DNA of 64,000 nt from Streptomyces sp. NBC_01276 (GCF_041435355.1 NZ_CP108443.1:248001-312000); one strand, 5' to 3'. Positions 36,672 through 45,994 are shown, counted from the stretch's first letter. Translations and numbers: made by a program. The notes: generated by a model not told the origin, from the sequence alone.

Positions 36672-37100
36672 ATGCGAGCCCTCTTCCCAGGATCCTTCGA
36701 CCCGGTCACTCAAGGGCACCAGGACATACTCCGGCGTGCTGCCCTTCTGTTCCACGAGGTCGTCGTGTGCGTGATGTTCAATGCGAACAAGACCGGCCGC
36801 TTCCCCGTCACGGAACGGCTGGACCGGCTCCGCGCGGCGGCGGCCGGCTTGAGCAACGTCACCGTCGACTCCCACACCGGCGGCCTCATGGTCGACTACT
36901 GCCGCCGAGCCGGAATCGACGTCGTCATCCGCGGAGTCCGAGGCGTTCCCGACCTGGACTACGAAATACCGATGGCCCGCATGAACCACGAACTGGCCGG
37001 AGTCGAAACGTTCTTCATCCCCGCTGACCCCTCCCTGGCCCACATCTCCTCCACCCTCGTCACCGCGACGAGTCAGCAGGGTCGAGGCCCCGAACGATGA
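36672..37100 (+). CDS. CoaD-like nucleotidyltransferase, shortened paralogue
   Basis: A 142-residue protein starting at ATG 36672. It matches phosphopantetheine adenylyltransferase (CoaD) through PGSFDPVTQGHQDILRRA (T-x-G-H nucleotide site), GLMVDYCRRAGIDVVIRGVRG and DLDYEIPMARMNHELAGVETFF. The end differs: HISSTLVTATSQQGRGPER replaces the usual ISS-S-x-V-(R/K)-E motif and its final helix, so about 20 residues are missing and the basic residue after V is Thr. A housekeeping coaD is expected elsewhere. This copy may be decaying or act on another substrate. Confidence 0.78.
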   Translation: MRALFPGSFDPVTQGHQDILRRAALLFHEVVVCVMFNANKTGRFPVTERLDRLRAAAAGLSNVTVDSHTGGLMVDYCRRAGIDVVIRGVRGVPDLDYEIPMARMNHELAGVETFFIPADPSLAHISSTLVTATSQQGRGPER

Positions 37101-37294
37101 CGTGAGCGAGTTTCTTCCAGGAGCCGGGGCGGCAGCGGGGCCGAGGAAGGCCGGGTGGTTGCGAGGGACGGCGTTCCCGGCGGTGGTCGAGTCGGCGCCG
37201 GCCGGTCCGCCCGGCTCCGATAGCCGCACATCGGCGCGTCCTCGCCGGTCGATCGGTGGGACAGGGCCGGGCGTCAGGACAGCGTGGGGGCGAG

Positions 37295-37933
37295 CTACGC
37301 GGCAACCTCCCAGGCGAACCCGTCCGGGTCGGTGAAGGCGTCGGCGGCGCTGCCGAGGACGATGCGGTGCGAGCCCGTGCCGTCGACGGGGACGCCGAGG
37401 TCCTTGGCCAGGGCGCGGCGCTTGTAGAGCGCCAGCTTGACGGGGCCGGACTGACCGGAGGCGAACTCGACGTACTTGCCGCCGACGCTCTTGGCCACGG
37501 TCAGGCCCCGGCCGGCGTAGAGCTGCTTGGTGGCTTTCACGTCCTCGACGCCGAGCAGCAGGACGACCTCGTCGATCTCGCGGGTGGCGGGGCCGGTGTT
37601 CTTCTTCGCCGAGGTCGCGATCTTCCAGATCGTCCCGTCCGGGGCCTGGACGACGCCGCTGTAGCCCCACAGCGACTTCGCGGCGGGCTTCAGCACCGTG
37701 GCGCCGGCGTCCACGGCGGCGCCGACGAAGCCGTCGACGGTGGCAGGCCCGGACACCGTGAGCGCCAGGGTGAAGCCGCGGAATCCGGTGGAATGAGCCT
37801 CGGACGCCCGCAGGCGTATGTACGTGTCCACGCCGAAGGCGCTGTAGAAGAGGCGGGCGGCCTCGGGGTCGGCCACCTCAAGGGTGACGGACGCGAGGGA
37901 CGTGTGGGCTGCGGTGGAAGCGGTGGTTGCCAT
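37295..37933 (-). CDS. Two-domain VOC (glyoxalase-like) protein
   Basis: A 212-residue protein starting at ATG 37933. Two VOC modules: one starts ASVTLEVADPEAARLFYSAFGVDTYIRL, the other DEVVLLLGVEDVKATKQLYAGRGLTV and ends FTDPDGFAWEVAA. A segment KNTGPATREIDEV links them. The double module suggests a glyoxalase-type fold formed within one chain. Substrate unknown; no operon partner on this strand. Confidence 0.87.
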   Translation of the reverse strand: MATTASTAAHTSLASVTLEVADPEAARLFYSAFGVDTYIRLRASEAHSTGFRGFTLALTVSGPATVDGFVGAAVDAGATVLKPAAKSLWGYSGVVQAPDGTIWKIATSAKKNTGPATREIDEVVLLLGVEDVKATKQLYAGRGLTVAKSVGGKYVEFASGQSGPVKLALYKRRALAKDLGVPVDGTGSHRIVLGSAADAFTDPDGFAWEVAA

Positions 37934-38157
37934 GACCAACACGCTAGGGGCTGCACGGCGGCCGGGGCTTCTCGATTCCTGACCGGTCCCGAGACGTGCT
38001 TGGCCACGCACGCCGGCGTCCCCTCCACCTTGATCGCCGACCGCGAGCCGCATGTCCGACTCGCGGCCCAGCGGCCAGAAATTCCGGCCCCGTGTAATAG
38101 GATCCGCCGCTAGCGTCACTCGATCGACCGTTGCTCACCCAATCGGTAGGAGGCCCG

Positions 38158-38454
38158 ATGATCGGCGTGCTCGTGACTTTCACGCAGACCGACAAGTTCG
38201 ATCGTTCAACTCTCACAAAGATTGCCGGCGAACTCCGAGTGCCGTTCGAAGGCATGGCCGGCCTTCGCTTCAAGAGCTTCATGCTCGACGAAGACGGCGT
38301 GCAGGCAAGGAACTTCTACGTGTGGGATGACGAGGCGAAAGCCCGCGCCTTCTTCACGGAGGAGATCATCGAAAAGGTGACGGGGATTTATGGTGTCCCG
38401 CCCAGAATCGAATATCTCGATATCGTGGGGTTCGTCGACAATTCTGGCACCTGA
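38158..38454 (+). CDS. YdhR-like small monooxygenase-fold protein
   Basis: A 98-residue protein starting at ATG 38158 with TAGGAGG upstream. It has a dimeric ferredoxin-like pattern: MIGVLVTFTQTDKFD, GLRFKSFMLDEDG, ARNFYVWDDEAKARAFFTEEI and PPRIEYLDIVGFVDN. This resembles YdhR-type putative monooxygenases. A lower GC content than neighbouring genes (for example AAGATTGCC, GAATATCTC) hints at recent acquisition. Function not established. Confidence 0.75.
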   Translation: MIGVLVTFTQTDKFDRSTLTKIAGELRVPFEGMAGLRFKSFMLDEDGVQARNFYVWDDEAKARAFFTEEIIEKVTGIYGVPPRIEYLDIVGFVDNSGT

Positions 38455-38603
38455 TTCCCGGGGAGGCTGTCGCACGAGGCCCTGCCGTCCGGGCCGTTTC
38501 GGACCATCGCGGCACGCCACAGGGTGCTCGGTATCTGCGCCGAGACCGGCCCTGGACGGGGTGGTGGACGGTGGCCCTTGGGTGCTCGCCCGGGTTTCGC
38601 CGT

Positions 38604-38945
38604 TCAGCTCTTGCGGGCCAACGGCTGCCCGGCGAAGCTCACCCCTTCCAGGCCATGGGCCATGAGGTTGCGAATGTTGGCGTGGTCGGTGTCGTTCGGC
38701 GTCGCCAGCACACTGCGGTAGTGCTCACCGAAGGCCAGCAGCGCCTCGTTGCCGCTCAGCCCCTCCAGCAGGGCCAGTCCCAGCGTCTTGCAGGAACCCT
38801 CGTTCTCACCTGCGGCATTCTCCAGTTCCCCGTTGCGGAACGCCTGCGGCTGGTACTCGTAATGCGCGGCGACGAACGCCAGGGTGTCGGCGAACTCGTG
38901 CTCACCTGACGCAAGGCTTGCCCGCAGCGTGTTCAGGTCGGTCAT
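38604..38945 (-). CDS. HopJ type III effector-family protein
   Basis: A 113-residue cytoplasmic protein starting at ATG 38945, with GGAGG upstream. It has the family pattern: HEFADTLAFVAAHYEYQPQAFRNG, NEGSCKTLGLALLEGLS and LLAFGEHYRSVLATPNDTDHANIRNLMAHG. HopJ was named in Pseudomonas syringae, but homologues occur in many free-living bacteria without type III secretion, where the role is unknown. No secretion genes are nearby. Stand-alone gene. Confidence 0.85.
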   Translation of the reverse strand: MTDLNTLRASLASGEHEFADTLAFVAAHYEYQPQAFRNGELENAAGENEGSCKTLGLALLEGLSGNEALLAFGEHYRSVLATPNDTDHANIRNLMAHGLEGVSFAGQPLARKS

Positions 38946-39508
38946 GTGGTTCCTCCGGGTTGAACGGACGACCGATCGCCGTCCGTGACCGGACGACCAT
39001 AACCCCCCGCAAGACCAGCGGTAACGAGTGGCATCTCCGCAGGTCGCGATATGTGTCTGTGCGATCCGCCAAGAGCCGGTTCCGGTCCGGGTCCCCGGCC
39101 CGTGCCGCAGGCGGGTCGGTCGCGTGCCGTGGCAGGGAGGGGTCGGGCGGTGCTGGTGCCAGTGCGGGGCGGGCCGACGGCTCGGTGCGCCGGTCGGGTG
39201 GTCCATCGGAGGCTGCGTGGATCCGTGAGCAGGCGGGGCATAAGTGGGGGTGTCGTCGTGGACAGGGCCGTGGGCGTGTCGGCCGCCGGGCGTGCGGGGC
39301 CTCCGAGGCGCGCGGACGCCGGTCCCCGCCATCGGGGACGCGGCCCCCGGGCTTGGGGAGCGAACGGTCGGGCAGACGCCGTTCAGCCCGCACGGTGCGG
39401 GCCGAACGGCACGGGAGCGAAGGAACATATGGCGTACGTGGCCGGGCCCTCGGAAACGAGAGCAGTACGGGGAACTCTTCTGCGTGCCGACGGATCGGCA
39501 GGTGCCCC
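38946..39508. other. Intergenic stretch upstream of the amidotransferase
   Basis: About 560 bases without a supportable gene. Open frames on both strands are low-complexity and lack ribosome sites. It may carry a long leader for the amidotransferase operon; I see no known riboswitch. Confidence 0.45.
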
Positions 39509-41296
39509 ATGTGCGGCCTGAGCGGGGAGGTGCGCTTCGACGGCGGCCGTCCCGACCTCGCCGCGGTCGAACGCATGGCCGACACTCTGCAATCGCGCGG
39601 GCCCGACGGCCGAGGCGCGTGGTCGCAGGGGGCGGTCGCCCTGGAGCACCGGCGTTTGAAGATCATCGACCTCTCGGACCGGGGTGCCCAGCCCATGACC
39701 GACGCCCGGCTGGGCTTGACGGTGGTCTTCAACGGCTGCATCTACAACCACCGCCAGGTGCGCGGCCGGCTCGAAGACCTCGGATACCGGTTCTTCTCCG
39801 ACTCCGACACGGAGGTGCTCGTCAAGGCGTACGCACAGTGGGGCCTGGAATGTGTGGACCACCTCGTCGGCATGTTCGCCTTCGCCGTCGTGGAGCACCG
39901 GACGGGCCGCGTCGTGCTCGGCCGTGACCGCCTGGGCATCAAGCCCCTCTACGTCACCCAGGACGCCCACCGGCTCCGCTTCGCCTCCACCCTTCCGGCG
40001 CTGCTGGCGGGCGGGGGAGTCGACACCTCCCTCGACCCGGTCGCGCTCCACCAGTACCTGAGCTGGCACGGCACGGTACCGGCGCCCAGGACCGTACTGG
40101 CCGGAGTGCGCAAGATCCCGCCGGCCACCCTCCGGGTCGTGGAGCGGGACGGCACCCACCACGACCACTGCTACTGGCAGCCCTCCTACACCCGGCACTC
40201 CGCACTCGGCACGGACCCGGCGCTGTGGCGCGATGCGGTGTACGACGCGCTGCGCACGGCGGTGCGGCGGCGCATGGTCGCCGACGTCCCCGTCGGCGTG
40301 CTGCTCTCGGGAGGCCTGGACTCCAGCCTGATCGTGGCCCTGCTGGCGGAGGAGGGGCTGGAGGGTTTCGACCTCCCCACCTTCGCGATGGGATTCGAAG
40401 CGGAGAAAGGGGAGGACGGCGACGAATTCCGGTTCTCCGACCTCATCGCCCGCACGTTCTCGACCGACCACCACAAGTTCGTGATCCCCACCAGCCGGCT
40501 CCCCGCCGCGCTGGAAGGCGCGATCGGAGCCATGAGCGAGCCGATGGTCAGCCATGACGCCGTGGCCTTCCACCTGCTGTCCGAGCAGGTCGCCAAGGAC
40601 GTCAAGGTGGTGCTCTGCGGCCAGGGAGCGGACGAGGTGTTCGCCGGCTACCACTGGTACCCGCCGATCGCCTCGGCCACGCGGGAGGGCGCGCCAGCGG
40701 CGTACGCCGACGCGTACTTCGACCGGACGCACGACGAGGTCACCGCCATGCTGGACCCGGCCGTGGTCGCGGCCCACGACGCCTCCGTGGAGTTCGTCCG
40801 CGCCCACATGGCCGCCCCCGGTGCCACGACCTCCCTCGACGCGGCCCTGCGGATGGATGTCCACGCGCTCATGCCCGACGACCCGGTCAAGCGGGTGGAC
40901 AACATGACGATGGCCTGGGGCCTGGAGGCGCGCGTGCCGTTCCTGGACCACGAGCTCGTCGAACTCGCGGCCGCCTGCCCCCCCGAGCTCAAACTGGACC
41001 AGGGCGGCAAGGGCGTGCTCAAGGACATCGGCCGCAAGGTCCTGCCCCCGGAGATCGTGGACCGCCCCAAGGGCTACTTCCCCGTGCCGGGGGTCCGGCA
41101 GATGGCCGGGCCGGTGCTGGCGCGCGTACGGGAGGCCCTGACCGCTCCGGAGGCGCGCCGGCGCGGGATCTTCGACCAGCGGCACGTGGCCGCACTGCTG
41201 GCGGAACCCGACCGCCACCGTGCCAGGCGGGGGGCCGGCACGCTGTGGCAGGTGGCCTCGCTGGAGATCTGGCTGCAGGCGCACGGCATTCACTGA
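39509..41296 (+). CDS. Asparagine synthase-type amidotransferase (N-acetylglutaminylglutamine amidotransferase type)
   Basis: A 595-residue class II glutamine amidotransferase. Cys2 follows the initiator Met (MCGLSGEVRFDGG); RGPDGRG, FNGCIYNHRQVRG and SDTEV complete the glutaminase site. The synthetase domain has the PP-loop LLSGGLDSSLIVALL and the C-terminal VDNMTMAWGLEARVPFLDHELVELA. The LSGEVRFDGxxPDLAAVERM start and HQYLSWHGTVPAPRTVL match what I know of the enzyme for the osmolyte N-acetylglutaminylglutamine amide. The usual partner synthetase gene is not in this window; an S9 peptidase follows instead. Confidence 0.82.
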   Translation: MCGLSGEVRFDGGRPDLAAVERMADTLQSRGPDGRGAWSQGAVALEHRRLKIIDLSDRGAQPMTDARLGLTVVFNGCIYNHRQVRGRLEDLGYRFFSDSDTEVLVKAYAQWGLECVDHLVGMFAFAVVEHRTGRVVLGRDRLGIKPLYVTQDAHRLRFASTLPALLAGGGVDTSLDPVALHQYLSWHGTVPAPRTVLAGVRKIPPATLRVVERDGTHHDHCYWQPSYTRHSALGTDPALWRDAVYDALRTAVRRRMVADVPVGVLLSGGLDSSLIVALLAEEGLEGFDLPTFAMGFEAEKGEDGDEFRFSDLIARTFSTDHHKFVIPTSRLPAALEGAIGAMSEPMVSHDAVAFHLLSEQVAKDVKVVLCGQGADEVFAGYHWYPPIASATREGAPAAYADAYFDRTHDEVTAMLDPAVVAAHDASVEFVRAHMAAPGATTSLDAALRMDVHALMPDDPVKRVDNMTMAWGLEARVPFLDHELVELAAACPPELKLDQGGKGVLKDIGRKVLPPEIVDRPKGYFPVPGVRQMAGPVLARVREALTAPEARRRGIFDQRHVAALLAEPDRHRARRGAGTLWQVASLEIWLQAHGIH

Positions 41297-41358
41297 TCCG
41301 CGACGGTCTGCCGGAGGCGCGGCCCCGGCGAAGCGGAGAGAGGCTGAGAGAGGCTGCC

Positions 41359-43599
41359 ATGCCCCTGGACCGTACGAAGCCGACGGCCCCGTCTTCCGGC
41401 GCGCCGGAAGTCCCCGTACCGGCACCCGCGCCCGTATACGTGCCGGACGACCACCACGGAGATCCGCCGGCCCTGCTCACCGCCCACGGATGCTGGTATC
41501 CCGCGGCCGACCCCACCGGGGAGTACGTGGCGTTCATCTGCGACCGGGCAGGGGTCCCGCAACTGTGGAGCGGCCCGGCCCGGAGCGCCGAGGCCCACGT
41601 CCTCGACGCCGACCCCGACCCGGTGACCGAGGTGTCGTGGTCCCCCGACGGGCGCTGGATCGCGTACACCTCGGCCCCGGGCGGCGGCGAGCACTCCCGG
41701 GTCCTGGTGGTGCGCCCCGACGGGACCGGCCGCCGCGTGCTCGCCGGCGCCGAGGCGGGCGGCACCGCGCACCTCGGATCCTGGACCCGCGACGGTTCCG
41801 CCCTCGCCGTCACGATCGCCTGGCCGTCGGGGGCGGTCGCCGAGCACAGCGGGCCCGGGCACCTGTCGCAGGACGCGTCGGAACGGCTCGCGATGTCCGA
41901 GGCCACGGCCCCGATGCGGGGGCCCGGGGAGGCCTGGACCGAACGGGGCGGATCCGCGACCCTCCTCGGCGGCGGCGCCGCACCCCGGTCCGGCCGACCG
42001 GCATCCGCCCCCCGTACGGGGCCCGTGGCCCCGGGCGCCGACAGCCGAGCGGATGCCGGACGGGCGCCGGCCGGGCGGGCGCCGGCTGCCGGAGCGGCAC
42101 CGGGCGGCGGAGGCGGACCCGCACCGGGCGGCGGGCTGGCCGCCTACCTCATCGACCCGGACGGCACGAACGCCCCGGTCCTGCTGTTCAGCGAAACGGG
42201 GGCCGCCTCCCTGCGCGTCTGCGACATGAGCGCGGACGGCCGGTTCGCACTGCTGCGCCGAGGTCCGCGCGGCCACCGCGAGGGCCTCGTACTGGACACC
42301 GCGTCGGGCCGCACCACCTGCGCGCTGCGGGTCGCCGACGGGGACCCGTGGATCGGCCGGTTCTCTCCCGACGCGCGCACCCTGTGGCTGCGCAGCGACT
42401 GGGAACGCGAGTACGCGGCCCTTCTGCGGGTCCGGCTGGACGAGGACGGCGGCTGCGAAGGCACCTCCGTCGCGGCCGAGCGTGAAGGGTCCGCCCTCGA
42501 CCTGCTGACCGTCCCCGACCACGGGCGGTGGGGCCTGGTCGCCTGGAACGTCCACGGCGCCAGTGAACTGCAGAGCATCGCCCTGCCCACCGCGGGCGCG
42601 GAAGGCGAGGGCGACTCCGGACCGCATCACCGCCCGGCCCTGCCCCACGAGGTGGTGACCCGCATGGCCGTGGGCCGCGGCGCGGCGTTCGCGGCCCTGT
42701 CGGGCTCGCTCCGCAGGCCCGGCATCTGGGAACTGGCCGGCGGCGGCACCCCCGTACGCGCCCCCTGGTCGGCGCGCGACGAGGAGGCGGCCCCGCCCGG
42801 CCGGCCCCCCGTACGCCCCGTGCCGCTGCGTTGCCGGGCCCGGGACGGGCTGACGCTGGGCGGCTGGTACTACCGGGCGCCGGACCGGGACCCGGGCCGT
42901 CCGGCCCCGTGCGTCATCCACCTCCACGGGGGTCCGGAGGAACAGGAGCGGCCGGTGTTCAACCCGCTCTACCACGAACTCCTCAGCCGTGGTCTGGACG
43001 TCTTCGCCCCCGACGTCCGGGGCTCGTCCGGCTGGGGACGCTCCTTCGTCGACGCCGACCTCGGCGCCGGCCGGTTCGCGGCGATCGACGACGTCGCCGA
43101 CTGCGCCGCCCACGTGGTGGCGCTCGGGTACGCGGACCCCCTGCGGCTGGGGGTCATGGGGCGCTCGTACGGCGGCTACCTGACGATGGCCTCGCTGGTC
43201 TGGCATCCGGAGCTGTTCCGCACCGGAGTGGCCGTTTGCGGGATGTCGGACTTCGACACGTTCTTCGCCGGCACGGAACCGTGGATCGCACAGTCCGCGG
43301 CCGCCAAGTACGGGCACCCCGAACGCGACCGGGAGCTGCTGCGCGCCCTGTCCCCGATGAGCCGCGTCCACGAGTTGCGCGTTCCCGTACTGGCGGTCCA
43401 CGGCGAGCACGACACCAACGTCCCGCCGACCGAATCGGAGCAGTTCGTGGGCGCCGCCCGCGACCGCGGGCTGCCCGCGGAACTGCTGGTGCTCCGCAAC
43501 GAAGGCCACGAATTCCTCCGGGCCGACAACCGCCGCATCTACCGACGCGCCGCCGCCCGCTGGCTGGAACGGCATCTCGGGGCGAGCCCCAGGCCGTGA
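41359..43599 (+). CDS. S9-family serine peptidase (prolyl oligopeptidase/acylaminoacyl type)
   Basis: A 746-residue cytoplasmic peptidase starting at ATG 41359, 62 bp after the amidotransferase. An N-terminal beta-propeller shows TolB-like blades (YVAFICDRAGVPQLW; VSWSPDGRWIAY). The C-terminal alpha/beta-hydrolase has Ser603 in MGRSYGGY, Asp in HGEHDTNVPP and His in NEGHEF. Residues about 195-257 are an unusual Gly/Ala/Pro/Arg-rich insert inside the propeller. Co-orientation with the amidotransferase suggests processing of the same peptide-like osmolyte, which is inference. Confidence 0.88.
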   Translation: MPLDRTKPTAPSSGAPEVPVPAPAPVYVPDDHHGDPPALLTAHGCWYPAADPTGEYVAFICDRAGVPQLWSGPARSAEAHVLDADPDPVTEVSWSPDGRWIAYTSAPGGGEHSRVLVVRPDGTGRRVLAGAEAGGTAHLGSWTRDGSALAVTIAWPSGAVAEHSGPGHLSQDASERLAMSEATAPMRGPGEAWTERGGSATLLGGGAAPRSGRPASAPRTGPVAPGADSRADAGRAPAGRAPAAGAAPGGGGGPAPGGGLAAYLIDPDGTNAPVLLFSETGAASLRVCDMSADGRFALLRRGPRGHREGLVLDTASGRTTCALRVADGDPWIGRFSPDARTLWLRSDWEREYAALLRVRLDEDGGCEGTSVAAEREGSALDLLTVPDHGRWGLVAWNVHGASELQSIALPTAGAEGEGDSGPHHRPALPHEVVTRMAVGRGAAFAALSGSLRRPGIWELAGGGTPVRAPWSARDEEAAPPGRPPVRPVPLRCRARDGLTLGGWYYRAPDRDPGRPAPCVIHLHGGPEEQERPVFNPLYHELLSRGLDVFAPDVRGSSGWGRSFVDADLGAGRFAAIDDVADCAAHVVALGYADPLRLGVMGRSYGGYLTMASLVWHPELFRTGVAVCGMSDFDTFFAGTEPWIAQSAAAKYGHPERDRELLRALSPMSRVHELRVPVLAVHGEHDTNVPPTESEQFVGAARDRGLPAELLVLRNEGHEFLRADNRRIYRRAAARWLERHLGASPRP

Positions 43600-43832
43600 G
43601 GTCCGGGGGTGCGCCGAGCGGCCGGAACAGGCGCGGGACCGGCCTCGGTGAGGAGACGGGCGATGGCGGTACCTACCCGGCGATGCAGCGTGCCCAGGAG
43701 AATAGGAGAATACTGAGTAGATGCAGGCCCGTCCGGGCGCCCTGGATGAGCTGATCGCCCCGGTGCTCATGATCATGCGGATTCCGGTACGGCACTGCTG
43801 TACGACGAGGGCCTGATCCCGAGGTGATGACG

Positions 43833-44750
43833 GTGCGCAGCCGCTTCGAGCCCGACCGGCAGCTGACCGCCCGCATGGCGGTCACCATGTTCCTGCTCGG
43901 GCTGGTCTACGTGGTGTTCATCGCCGCGCTGATCGTGCTGCTCAAGTCCGTCGTCCTGGTGGTCGTCATCGCCGCCGCCATGCTGGCCGCGCAGTTCTGG
44001 TACTCCGACAGGATCGCGCTGTACGCGATGCACGGCCGCTTCGTCACCCCTGAGGAACAACCTCGGCTGCACGGGGTGATCGACCGGCTGTGTGCCACGG
44101 CGGACATGCCCAAACCCCGGGTGGCCATCTCGGACATGGACCTGCCCAACGCCTTCGCCACCGGCCGTAACGCCGACCACGCCGTGGTCTGCGTGACCAC
44201 GGGACTGATGCGCCGTCTGGAAACGGAGGAGCTCGAAGGCGTCCTCGCCCACGAGCTCTCCCATGTCGCGCACCGCGACGTCGCGGTGATCACCATCGCC
44301 TCGTTCCTCGGCGTGATCGCCGGACTCGTCGTCCGTTTCGCGTTCTACTCCCAGCTGTTCGGCGGACGCGACCAGCGGGATCAGAACACCGCCGTCGTCT
44401 TCATGACCGTCATGGCGGTCTCCGCCCTCGTCTACGCCGTCAGCTTCCTGCTCATCCGGGCGCTGTCGCGCTACCGCGAACTGGCCGCCGACCGCGCCGC
44501 GGCGATGCTGACGGGGAAGCCCTCCGCGCTGGCCTCGGCGCTGACGAAAGTCACCGGGGACATCGCCCGTATCCCCACCGAGGACCTGCGTACGGCCCAG
44601 GCGTTCAACGCGTTCTTCTTCACCCCCGCCCTCAAGGCCGGCACGGTGATGGCCACGCTGTTCTCCACCCACCCCAGCCTGGAACGCCGACTCGCGGCGC
44701 TCGCAGAGATCTCCGCACGCCTGGGCGGACCTGGCGCCGAGACGCCATGA
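43833..44750 (+). CDS. htpX: HtpX-like M48 membrane metalloprotease
   Basis: A 305-residue protein. GTG 43833 (MRSRFEPDRQLTARM) is preferred over ATG 43827 because the GAGG site is then 8 nt away. Two N-terminal membrane segments (residues 13-55) precede the zinc site HELSH at residues 140-144; a third Glu ligand lies in SRYRELAADRAA, and two more hydrophobic segments lie between. HtpX-type enzymes degrade damaged membrane proteins under stress. The following gene is pspAB, a partner in actinobacterial phage-shock-type responses, so an envelope-stress role fits. Confidence 0.87.
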   Translation: MRSRFEPDRQLTARMAVTMFLLGLVYVVFIAALIVLLKSVVLVVVIAAAMLAAQFWYSDRIALYAMHGRFVTPEEQPRLHGVIDRLCATADMPKPRVAISDMDLPNAFATGRNADHAVVCVTTGLMRRLETEELEGVLAHELSHVAHRDVAVITIASFLGVIAGLVVRFAFYSQLFGGRDQRDQNTAVVFMTVMAVSALVYAVSFLLIRALSRYRELAADRAAAMLTGKPSALASALTKVTGDIARIPTEDLRTAQAFNAFFFTPALKAGTVMATLFSTHPSLERRLAALAEISARLGGPGAETP

Positions 44751-44765
44751 GAAGGAGCTGAGGCC

Positions 44766-45344
44766 GTGGGACTCTGGGATTCCCTGTTCGGCCGGACCAA
44801 GCCCGTCAAGCCCGACCTGGACCAGCTGTTCGGCCTGCCTTCGGCGGCGATCACGCTCCAGGCAGCCATCGGCTTCACCCCTACCGGAGTCGGCTCGGTG
44901 TGCTTCGCCTCCACGGAGGGCGGTGCGTTCACCCAGGTCCGGCAGGACGTACGAGACCTCCTGGACGCCGATTCCGAACGGGCCGGCAACCCCGTGGAGC
45001 TCAGCCGCGACACCTACGGATACTCCTGGCTGCTCTCCCGCCGCGGCCCCGACAGCCTGCCGGCCCTGGTCGGCGACCTGCACGCGGTGAACACCGCCCT
45101 GGAGGACAGCGGCTTCGGCCCCCAACTCCTCTGCTCCCTGGTCACCTTCCACGACGCCGAGCTGCGCCCCCTCGCACTCGTCTACGTCTACAAGCGGGGC
45201 ACCTTCTACCCCTTCGCGCCGCTGCCCGGGCACAAGCGCGACAACCCGCTGGAACTCCAGGTCAAGGCCACGGTCAAGGACGACCTGCGCATCGAGGAGG
45301 ACCTGAACCGCTGGTTTCCGCTCTGGGGCGCCCCCGGCCTGTGA
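44766..45344 (+). CDS. pspAB: PspA-associated protein PspAB
   Basis: A 192-residue cytoplasmic protein starting at GTG 44766 with GGAGCTGAGG upstream. It begins MGLWDSLFGRTKPVKPDLDQLFGLPSAA, as in PspAB proteins, and contains FASTEGGAFTQVRQDVRDLL, DTYGYSWLLSRR and a C-terminal DDLRIEEDLNRWFPLWGAPGL. PspAB belongs to actinobacterial PspA-linked stress clusters and usually sits beside htpX, as it does here; pspA itself is not in the window. Molecular role unknown. Confidence 0.83.
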   Translation: MGLWDSLFGRTKPVKPDLDQLFGLPSAAITLQAAIGFTPTGVGSVCFASTEGGAFTQVRQDVRDLLDADSERAGNPVELSRDTYGYSWLLSRRGPDSLPALVGDLHAVNTALEDSGFGPQLLCSLVTFHDAELRPLALVYVYKRGTFYPFAPLPGHKRDNPLELQVKATVKDDLRIEEDLNRWFPLWGAPGL

Positions 45345-45427
45345 CAGCGCCCCCGGAGTCCGGGGCACCCGGACCTCACGGAGCCGGGAACCGGGTCCGA
45401 GGGCTGGTCCCGGGGACCGGGTCGAGG

Positions 45428-45994
45428 TCACAGCAACCGGTCGACCAGCCCGTCGATGTAGTCCGGGGTGAGCGGGACCATGCCGAACAGGACGCGGATG
45501 TACATCGGGGCCAGGATGTGGTCCAGCACGCCGAACGCGTCGGGTGCGTCTTCGCCGCGTTCCCTGGCGCGATCGAGCATGGACTGCAGTTGCCGCATGC
45601 GTTCGGCGCGGAGGTCGTCACCCGCCCGCAGGCCCTGCTGACCGTTGTTCGACAGGGCGACGGCCAGGCGCACCACCGCCAGACCGTCGGGTCCGGTGAT
45701 CTCGCGGGCCACGTTGGCCGCGTAAGTGCGCAGGTCGCCGGCCAGGCTCCCCGTGTCGGGCATCGGCGACTGCGCGTTGAGGCGGGTGAGCGCCACCTCG
45801 CTGAGCAGGGTCTCCAGGCTGCCCCACCGGCGGTAGACGCTGCTGTCGGCCACGCCCGCGCGGGCTGCGACCTCGCCGACGGTGAAGTTGCCGTAGCCGC
45901 GCTCGCTGATCAGGTCGGTGACGGCCTGGTGCACCTCCGCGGCGACGCGGGCGCTGCGCCCGCCGGGCCGCCGGGCTCGCTGTCCTTCACTCAT
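45428..45994 (-). CDS. TetR family regulator of the adjacent MFS exporter
   Basis: A 188-residue TetR regulator starting at ATG 45994. HTH at residues 15-60 (RVAAEVHQAVTDLISERGYGNFTVGEVAARAGVADSSVYRRWG). The C-terminal ligand domain is of the TetR_C_11 kind (DHILAPMYIRVLFGMVPLTPDYIDGLVDRLL). It is divergent from the MFS gene, with two AACGCA-based inverted repeats between them. It is expected to repress the exporter until a drug-like ligand binds. Confidence 0.92.
   Translation of the reverse strand: MSEGQRARRPGGRSARVAAEVHQAVTDLISERGYGNFTVGEVAARAGVADSSVYRRWGSLETLLSEVALTRLNAQSPMPDTGSLAGDLRTYAANVAREITGPDGLAVVRLAVALSNNGQQGLRAGDDLRAERMRQLQSMLDRARERGEDAPDAFGVLDHILAPMYIRVLFGMVPLTPDYIDGLVDRLL

Noticed and set aside
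39383..41425. A 680-codon minus-strand frame
   Set aside because: It lies antisense to the amidotransferase, whose motifs are complete; the frame itself has none.
41290..43776. An 828-codon open frame on the minus strand
   Set aside because: It is antisense to the S9 peptidase, Arg/Gly/Ala-rich without motifs, as expected for GC-rich shadow frames.
44766..45344. Possible toxin-like or unknown gene
   Set aside because: The N-terminal MGLWDSLFGR and the htpX neighbour identify it as PspAB.
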